The position numbers and the translations under genes are program-made. This document shows, piece after piece, positions 60,872 through 64,000 of a DNA stretch of 64,000 nt. The stretch's first letter is position 1; each line of letters opens with the position of its first letter. The notes beneath the pieces are model-generated. The model made no database searches and had not been told where the DNA came from. It saw nothing but the letters and a program-made list of their open reading frames with translations. Source of the stretch: Flavobacteriaceae bacterium MAR_2010_72. Lineage in GTDB: Bacteria; Bacteroidota; Bacteroidia; Flavobacteriales; Flavobacteriaceae. The stretch is from the NCBI GenBank assembly GCA_003550275.1, contig QXCW01000002.1, positions 496,001 to 560,000 on the forward strand, read 5' to 3'.

Positions 60872-62559
60872 TGAAGTTTTTGATCTTTATCAGTACTAGG
60901 ATCATAGGAAGTTCCGGTAGTGCCCCTTAATTTTTTAAATTGCTTATAGGCATTTTCAACTCTTTTTTCTGGTGCACGCTCAAATTCTTTTTCGGTGACC
61001 ATATATTCGGTTTGAAGTTCCTCTAATGTTTTAAACAACTCGTTTTTAACTGTATCGTATTCCGGATGATCTACGATGTTATTAAGTTCTTTAGGGTCCG
61101 TTTGTAAATCATACATTTCCCATTGATCGATATCATCATAAACATGAATTAGTTTATATCTATTGGTCCTTACACCATACATTTTTTTAACCATATGAAA
61201 AGCTGGAAAATCATAATAATGGTAGTAGATAGCATCTCTAAAATCGTCTGTGCTATTAGTTTTATTAAGTAAGGGACGCAATGATTTGCCTTGCATATCA
61301 TTTGGAATATCAACTCTAGCAAAATCTAAAAACGTTTCTGCAAAATCGAGATTTTGAGTAAGTGCAGTAATCACGGTTCCTTTCTCAATTGCTTTTGGAT
61401 ATTTCATGACCATTGGCATGCCAAGTGATTCTTCATACATAAAACGTTTGTCAAACCATCCTTTTTCACCTAAATAAAAACCTTGATCGGTGGAATAAAT
61501 CACAATGGTGTTTTCGGCCAAATTGTTAGATTCTAAATAATCTAATACTTTACCGACACCTTCATCAACGGCTGCAATAGTTGCCAAATATTCCTGTAAA
61601 TAGCGCTGCCCTTTCCACTCTGCTAATGCTTTTCCAGATAAATTAGCTTCATGAAAGGCATCGTTTTTAGCTTGATACGCCTTATCCCATGCTTCGCGTT
61701 GTTCACTGGTCATTCGGTCAAAATCGGTAGTCCAAGGATTATGGGCCAATTCGCTACTGCCTTTTGCTGTGGTCATTTTTAGGTCATGACCTTCGTACAT
61801 GTCTTTATAGATGGTTTGCTGTTGTTCTTTTGAAGCCAAGGAGCCTTCATGGTCGGTGAAATAGGTGTCGGGTAATGGAAATTGAATAGAATCGTATTTA
61901 TTAACGTGACGTAGTGCGGGCATCCAATTTCTGTGTGGCGCCTTGTGGTGCAACATTAACATAAATGGTTGATCTGTGTCTTTTACCGATTTGAGATAGT
62001 TAATGGCATCATCGGTAATGATATCGGTAGCATAACCTTCAACCCTTGTAGTGTCTGGTTGTTTAGTTTGTTCATTGATGGCTATAAGGTCTGGATTGTA
62101 GTAGTTACCTTGATCGGTTAAAATTTTCCAATAATCAAAGCCTTGAGGAAGACCGTGTAAATGCCATTTTCCAACAACCGCTGTGTTATAACCTGCTTTT
62201 TGCAATAGCTTCGGAAAGGTTTGCTGGCTACCATCAAATCTGTCGCCATTCATCCTAAAGCCGTTAATATGACTATGTTTTCCAGTTAGTACAACGGCAC
62301 GACTTGGTCCGCAAATGGAATTTGTACAAAAGTTGTTCATAAAAATAGCACCCTCATTTGCAATTCTGTCAATATTAGGTGTTGGAGCCAACTTACTAAT
62401 TGGGTGACCATAAGCACTTATGGCTTGGGTAGCATGATCATCGGCCATAATATAAATAATGTTAGGGCGCTTTGGTTCATCATTGGCTGTTTCAGTTTCC
62501 TTGTCTTTGCAAGACTGAAAAATGATAAATGGGAGCATAAATAATACTATAGTTCTCAT
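60868..62559 (-). CDS. Type I sulfatase, lipoprotein
   Basis: The 563-residue protein has a lipoprotein signal (FIIFQSCKD, Cys17) and the formylglycine-type sulfatase motif SICGPSRAVVLTGKH, with catalytic Cys83 in C-x-P-S-R. Metal ligands include Asp40-Asp41 (IMADDHA) and the later Asp of IYSTDQGFYLGEKGW. The Cys version needs the formylglycine-generating enzyme for activation, which is not in the window. It should remove sulfate from a marine polysaccharide or its oligosaccharides. Its start overlaps the esterase gene by 4 bp. Confidence 0.93.
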   Translation of the reverse strand: MRTIVLFMLPFIIFQSCKDKETETANDEPKRPNIIYIMADDHATQAISAYGHPISKLAPTPNIDRIANEGAIFMNNFCTNSICGPSRAVVLTGKHSHINGFRMNGDRFDGSQQTFPKLLQKAGYNTAVVGKWHLHGLPQGFDYWKILTDQGNYYNPDLIAINEQTKQPDTTRVEGYATDIITDDAINYLKSVKDTDQPFMLMLHHKAPHRNWMPALRHVNKYDSIQFPLPDTYFTDHEGSLASKEQQQTIYKDMYEGHDLKMTTAKGSSELAHNPWTTDFDRMTSEQREAWDKAYQAKNDAFHEANLSGKALAEWKGQRYLQEYLATIAAVDEGVGKVLDYLESNNLAENTIVIYSTDQGFYLGEKGWFDKRFMYEESLGMPMVMKYPKAIEKGTVITALTQNLDFAETFLDFARVDIPNDMQGKSLRPLLNKTNSTDDFRDAIYYHYYDFPAFHMVKKMYGVRTNRYKLIHVYDDIDQWEMYDLQTDPKELNNIVDHPEYDTVKNELFKTLEELQTEYMVTEKEFERAPEKRVENAYKQFKKLRGTTGTSYDPSTDKDQKLQ

Positions 62560-63443
62560 GGCTGTTTTTGTTTTATGACTTTAGTTTGAATCACCTCGTT
62601 ATTCAATACGGTTTTAGCGAAGAAATCAAAAATATTATCGAGTTCGTTTAATTGAATTGAAGACAATTCATGCTTTCCACCTTTAACTTTGTGAAAATAA
62701 TAGGCTACTTCTAAATCAGACAATTTTTCTGCAATTGTCGCTGAACCATCTAAAATGAGGTAGCCAGATTTTGAAGGGTCACAATAATGATGCGGAGCAG
62801 TTGCAAATGGCACCAAATTATCATCGGTTCCATGAAATAGAACGCTGGGCAGCGCATTTGTTTTGGTAATATAATCGGCACTCACTAATGCTCCTGCTAA
62901 TGATAAAACACCAGCAAATTTAACATCGTTGTACTTCATTAAATCATCAACAAAATAGCTTCGCATGAAAACAGCATTTAGAACACCTTCGGCACCAGCA
63001 CTGCTACCTCCAGCAATTAGTTTTGAAGGGTCAATTTGAAGGGGTTTAGCATTTTTAATGATATAATTTGCGGCATCCAAATAATCAATCGCTGCCTGTT
63101 TGAACGTGTTCAGTTTTTCCTGATTATCACAGTCACAACCAAAGCCAGTTGGTTGATTTTTACGCAGCAATCGATATGAAATAGAAATACCAATGTACCC
63201 ACGATTAGCTACATACTCGCATAATTTTTGCTCAGCTCCGTTATCGCGCGTACCACCTGCAAAACCTCCGCCGTGCATCCATAACAAAACAGGTAAACTA
63301 TCATTTGGCCTTATAATTTCTGGAGTATAGACATCTAATTTGAGCGTGTCTTTTCCCTTTATGGCATAGGTATAGGTTTTTTTGGTTTGAGCAGAAATTG
63401 GTAAAACAAATAACAAAAATAGTACTGGTAAGAGACGTTTCAT
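62556..63443 (-). CDS. Secreted carboxylesterase-type alpha/beta hydrolase
   Basis: The 295-residue protein has a signal peptide (MKRLLPVLFLLFVLPISAQ) and an alpha/beta-hydrolase domain with the oxyanion motif WMHGGGFAGGT, the nucleophile elbow GGSSAGAEG, and a late Asp and His (FHGTDDNLVPFATAPHHY; GGKHELSS). Carbohydrate esterases of this kind remove acetyl groups from polysaccharides; that substrate is inferred from the sulfatase and GH43 neighbours. It overlaps the sulfatase gene by 4 bp and is directly followed by the GH2-like gene. Confidence 0.88.
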   Translation of the reverse strand: MKRLLPVLFLLFVLPISAQTKKTYTYAIKGKDTLKLDVYTPEIIRPNDSLPVLLWMHGGGFAGGTRDNGAEQKLCEYVANRGYIGISISYRLLRKNQPTGFGCDCDNQEKLNTFKQAAIDYLDAANYIIKNAKPLQIDPSKLIAGGSSAGAEGVLNAVFMRSYFVDDLMKYNDVKFAGVLSLAGALVSADYITKTNALPSVLFHGTDDNLVPFATAPHHYCDPSKSGYLILDGSATIAEKLSDLEVAYYFHKVKGGKHELSSIQLNELDNIFDFFAKTVLNNEVIQTKVIKQKQP

Positions 63444-64000
63444 TTAATCAAGTTTTTCTATTAAAACTCCACTAATTACTGTGGTTCCTTCAATAGGAGT
63501 AAGCAAAATAGTCAAGCCATCGTTATTTCTGACATTTATAGTTGAGGTTAGTGTAATTCCATACTTTTCTGGATATTCATTAGCCATATTAAATTGTTTT
63601 TCAACTAAAAATGTATTCAAATATACATCGAATATGCGTTGCTTTTTTTCAATTCCTTGTGGTGTTTGTTCACTCAAGTTATAAATATTTTCAGTGGGCT
63701 TTACTTGTGGCTCAACAAAAAATAAACTTACCTTGTAATCACCATCAGGAACATCAATTTTATAGTTGGAACAGCCTTCAAGCATCGTTTGAAATAAGGG
63801 CTCTGAAGTAGAATTTTTAATATTGTGCGGAATTCCTTGGTGTTTATCCTTACTCATATTATAAGCTTCCCCATCCAAATAGCCAAACCAGCCCTTTTTA
63901 TAGGATTGATCTGGAACAAAGGTTATTTGATGCGCTTCATCTGTGATATAGAAATGTGAACCTATATTAATACCTAATCTTTTGAATGATTTGAAATTTA
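63444..64000 (-). CDS. C-terminal malectin-like part of a GH2-type beta-galactosidase (5' part outside window)
   Basis: The frame is open to the right edge, so only the last 185 or so codons are visible. The last ORF-internal start-like codon is a TTG and is not the real start. Residues read INIGSHFYITDEAHQITFVP, then GWFGYLDGEAY and later PDGDYKVSLFFVEPQ, the pattern of the malectin-like domain at the C-terminus of many Bacteroidota GH2 beta-galactosidases. The enzymatic assignment depends on the part outside the window; the domain itself is clear. It is separated by no base from the esterase gene. Confidence 0.75.
   Translation of the reverse strand, partial: NFKSFKRLGINIGSHFYITDEAHQITFVPDQSYKKGWFGYLDGEAYNMSKDKHQGIPHNIKNSTSEPLFQTMLEGCSNYKIDVPDGDYKVSLFFVEPQVKPTENIYNLSEQTPQGIEKKQRIFDVYLNTFLVEKQFNMANEYPEKYGITLTSTINVRNNDGLTILLTPIEGTTVISGVLIEKLD

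Noticed and set aside
61326-61333. AAACGTTT-like sequence inside the sulfatase gene as a second LacI-type operator
   Set aside because: It lies in the middle of a coding region, lacks the outer palindrome and is far from any promoter.
1-64000. CRISPR arrays, transposons, tRNA or rRNA genes
   Set aside because: I saw no direct repeats with regular spacers, no transposase or integrase motifs and no structural-RNA signatures on either strand.

Overview
The window looks like a piece of chromosome from a marine-type Flavobacteriaceae (Bacteroidota). The reasons are: AT-rich sequence with almost no Shine-Dalgarno sites; several promoters of the Bacteroidota -33/-7 type (TTG ... TAnnTTTG); paired SusC/SusD outer-membrane proteins; a mevalonate pathway next to a UbiA-type prenyltransferase; an arginine decarboxylase/agmatinase/deoxyhypusine-synthase-like trio; and an arsenosugar cluster. 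The genus cannot be fixed from what I can see. I saw no rRNA, tRNA, CRISPR array, insertion sequence or prophage gene.

Layout. (1) 1-17531 is an alpha-glucan (starch/maltodextrin) utilisation locus. susC-susD-susE run leftward, and susE is cut by the window edge. Divergent from them run a LacI-type regulator, a GPH/SLC45-like sugar permease, beta-phosphoglucomutase, a GH65 maltose phosphorylase, three GH13 lipoproteins and an esterase-like protein. The logic is surface hydrolysis, import by SusCD, permease transport of maltose, phosphorolysis to glucose plus beta-glucose-1-phosphate, then conversion to glucose-6-phosphate. The control region holds a LacI-type palindrome, and the locus ends in a strong bidirectional terminator. 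(2) 17547-24518 holds a small membrane protein, a GAF-like protein, a convergent HD-PycTM fusion and an msrB-msrA-selO redox operon. (3) 24588-29097 holds a giant phosphoesterase/outer-membrane-barrel fusion and a convergent lipoprotein.

(4) 29236-35801 is a tightly packed operon: acyl-CoA thioesterase, BaiN-like flavoprotein, DUF1697, diphosphomevalonate decarboxylase, mevalonate-kinase-like protein, UbiA prenyltransferase and a nitrilase. (5) 35890-40706 holds a pseudouridine-synthase paralogue lacking its catalytic Asp, then arginine decarboxylase, agmatinase, a DHS-like enzyme and an acidic small protein. (6) 40788-51225 is mixed: VOC protein, secreted small protein, three glycosyltransferases, an AraC regulator, a TolB-like lipoprotein, a flavoprotein plus NapH/NosR-like ferredoxin pair, and a GH113-like lipoprotein.

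(7) 51222-58063 is a nine-gene leftward arsenosugar operon: peroxidase-like CMD protein, radical SAM ArsS, rhodanese, glycosyltransferase, purine nucleoside phosphorylase, ArsM, sterol-desaturase-like protein, DUF547 and a second glycosyltransferase. (8) 58181-64000 is the end of a second polysaccharide locus: a GH2-like C-terminus cut by the edge, esterase, sulfatase, GH43-like enzyme and a secreted endonuclease/exonuclease/phosphatase-fold protein. Its substrate is probably sulfated.

The items most worth a second look are the orphan HD-PycTM protein, the three-part phosphoesterase fusion with a CotH-like central motif, the Asp-to-Gly pseudouridine synthase, the arsenosugar operon with its unexplained desaturase and DUF547 members, and the bacterial DHS-like gene in a polyamine operon.
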